A DNA stretch of 7,179 nucleotides from DATLYT01 sp035574455 (lineage in GTDB: Bacteria > Bacteroidota > Ignavibacteria > UBA10030). Numbering within the stretch: the first letter of the stretch is position 1; each line of letters begins with the position of its first letter. Below, one piece after another: positions 6,041-7,179 of the stretch. The stretch covers positions 1 through 7,179 of the forward strand of contig DATLYT010000091.1 in the NCBI GenBank assembly GCA_035574455.1, read 5' to 3'. Below the pieces are notes generated by a model. That model saw only the letters and a list, made by a program, of their open reading frames with translations. It was not told the origin of the DNA and ran no database searches. Made by a program: the position numbers and the translations under genes.

Positions 6041-7141
6041 TTATTCAACTCGTACTTGCAGCTGAGTGTTCGTGCGCAGAAATTGATCAAAAAGTCGCGC
6101 AACCTCCTCGCGGGTGATGCGTACGCCATCCTTCGTAATCTCACCCGTGAGTTGAAGACCCATATTCTGCATTGAGGCTAATGTGGAGGCAAGATCTCCT
6201 CCATAGGCCGAGAAGAGCCGCTCGAGCATTTGAAGAACGACGGAGACATCGGTCGAGAGAATTCGAAACATGCGGATCTCGCTCTGTTTCGTCTGGTTAC
6301 CTCTGTTGGTTGAGACCACCGATTCGATAAACCAGTAGTAACTCTTGCCGGGCTCGAGCTTTCGGGCTGTTGGCGGATAGACAAATGTTGATCCAGTAAC
6401 CTCAACATCAAGATGGGGAATACCCGTCGTAGCATCTTGTGCGGACTGATGTTGCGGAAGCTTCTCGTAGACTTTTAACCGGGCTGTCGGCTTTTCGGCA
6501 GTCCAGGAAAACGTCGGAAGCACGGTTCCGAGCACTGCGCCGTCTTGTGGTTCCACAAGAGTGATGGAAACTTCAGCGGGAGAAGCATTTTTGACCTCGA
6601 CGGTTTGTGTTTGAGCACCCAATCGATTACCCCCAAGGGCGTTGAACACCTCAATCTGGAGCGTGTACGTTCCTACAGGAGCAGTCGGGAAGTTCAGGAT
6701 ATGGTCTTTCAAGCGTGTCTCGAGCGTTGAATTTTTCCGCACGGATGTAGGATTAACCCGCACCGATCCCGAAGAACCGCGCGCAAGGTCGCGCGAAGAG
6801 ATGAGGATGGTGCCATTTAGGTCGAAGGGGTACGTTTCAGCATTGACGAGATCCGACGGGATGGCATCGCCTCGTAATTGAATCTTCGCAACGATTTTCA
6901 TAAAAACGCGGGCCGATGATCCCGGGGGCGAGGTCGTCAACCCAAAGGAAACATTGGGAATGGCGTTAGAGATTGAGCCGGTGGCGGCATCGATCATGTC
7001 GGAAACATAGATGACATCGTAGTTGGGAAGCCTAACGTCAATGTCTACTCGTGTAGCTTGTGCGGAGGCAACGCTCAGGCTGCAAGCTACGAGCGCGAAG
7101 ACAAACAGTGTTCGCGTGACTCGTTGTGTGAGGATGTTCAT
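6041..7141 (-). CDS. Exported Ig/FnIII-like domain protein, possible lipoprotein
   Basis: The start is ATG 7141, with AAGGAG (7150-7155) 8 nt upstream. A GTG three codons earlier is in frame but overlaps that site. The 366-aa product opens with a signal sequence (basic to R10, hydrophobic 11-26). Two processing routes are visible: signal peptidase I near SVASAQ (23-28), or a lipobox LVAC (17-20) that would give a lipid-anchored Cys20. Residues 30-185 form a beta-rich region with a likely Ig-type strand set (VGTYTLQIEVFNALGG, 156-171). Residues 190-295 look like an FnIII-type domain: VEPQDGAVLGTVLPTFSW (196-213) and LEPGKSYYWFIE (262-273), a pattern of extracellular beta-sandwiches. The C-terminus (300-366) is predicted helical (VVLQMLERLF, ITREEVARLFDQFL). 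I do not recognise a named family. It is the first visible gene of the run, 30 nt before FecR. An adhesion or scaffold role in the envelope is an inference from domain type only. Confidence 0.85.
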   Translation of the reverse strand: MNILTQRVTRTLFVFALVACSLSVASAQATRVDIDVRLPNYDVIYVSDMIDAATGSISNAIPNVSFGLTTSPPGSSARVFMKIVAKIQLRGDAIPSDLVNAETYPFDLNGTILISSRDLARGSSGSVRVNPTSVRKNSTLETRLKDHILNFPTAPVGTYTLQIEVFNALGGNRLGAQTQTVEVKNASPAEVSITLVEPQDGAVLGTVLPTFSWTAEKPTARLKVYEKLPQHQSAQDATTGIPHLDVEVTGSTFVYPPTARKLEPGKSYYWFIESVVSTNRGNQTKQSEIRMFRILSTDVSVVLQMLERLFSAYGGDLASTLASMQNMGLQLTGEITKDGVRITREEVARLFDQFLRTNTQLQVRVE

Positions 7142-7149
7142 AACGTACA

Positions 7150-7155
7150 CTCCTT
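7150..7155 (-). promoter_or_regulatory. Ribosome binding site that fixes the Ig-protein start
   Basis: AAGGAG on the minus strand, 8 nt before ATG 7141. It overlaps the in-frame GTG at 7148-7150, so that codon cannot be the start served by this site. The remaining 24 bases to the window edge are too few to judge a promoter. Confidence 0.85.
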
Positions 7156-7179
7156 GCGGTTAATGGTACTTTGCTCCAA

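Overview
All genes read on the minus strand, so transcription runs from the right end of the window to the left. Every supported gene is protein coding. I saw no tRNA, rRNA, CRISPR array, insertion sequence or phage element. The base composition is close to even. Three proteins begin with Sec-type export signals, and one ends in a phenylalanine-terminated beta-barrel, so the organism is a diderm (Gram-negative-type) bacterium. The '-AQ' signal cleavage sites, the Ig-domain plus barrel architecture and the FecR/CHASE2-cyclase pairing would fit the FCB group (for example Chlorobi/Ignavibacteria/Kapabacteria-like lineages). Two genes have AAGGAG ribosome sites, which argues against typical Bacteroidia. 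This placement is an inference with low confidence.

Layout in order of transcription: (1) 7141-6041, an exported 366-aa Ig/FnIII-like protein, possibly a lipoprotein. (2) 6010-5264, an exported FecR-domain protein, 30 nt further on. (3) 5263-5137, a 127-nt spacer with a 12-bp palindrome just after the FecR stop and a strong intrinsic terminator. (4) 5136-2659, an 825-aa outer-membrane protein with Ig-like domains and a beta-barrel. (5) 2648-450, a CHASE2-transmembrane-class III nucleotide cyclase-TPR protein, 10 nt further on and probably translationally coupled. (6) 449-381, a spacer dominated by a 15-bp hairpin that is both terminator-like and positioned to bury the next gene's ribosome site. 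(7) 380 to the left edge, the first 126 codons of a PRMT-like SAM-dependent methyltransferase.

Working model (inference): the four complete genes form an envelope-spanning signalling module. An outer-membrane barrel and secreted Ig and FecR proteins would sit outside the inner membrane. The CHASE2 cyclase has a large periplasmic sensor domain and would convert an envelope cue into a cyclic nucleotide, most likely cAMP given K520 and T594 in the active site. FecR plus CHASE2-cyclase pairs are a recognised neighbourhood. The addition of an Ig-barrel outer-membrane protein and an Ig lipoprotein candidate is the part worth following up. Several proteins have N-terminal start choices that matter: the longest open frames of the Ig, FecR and barrel genes all overextend upstream, and I have corrected them using ribosome sites and signal peptides.
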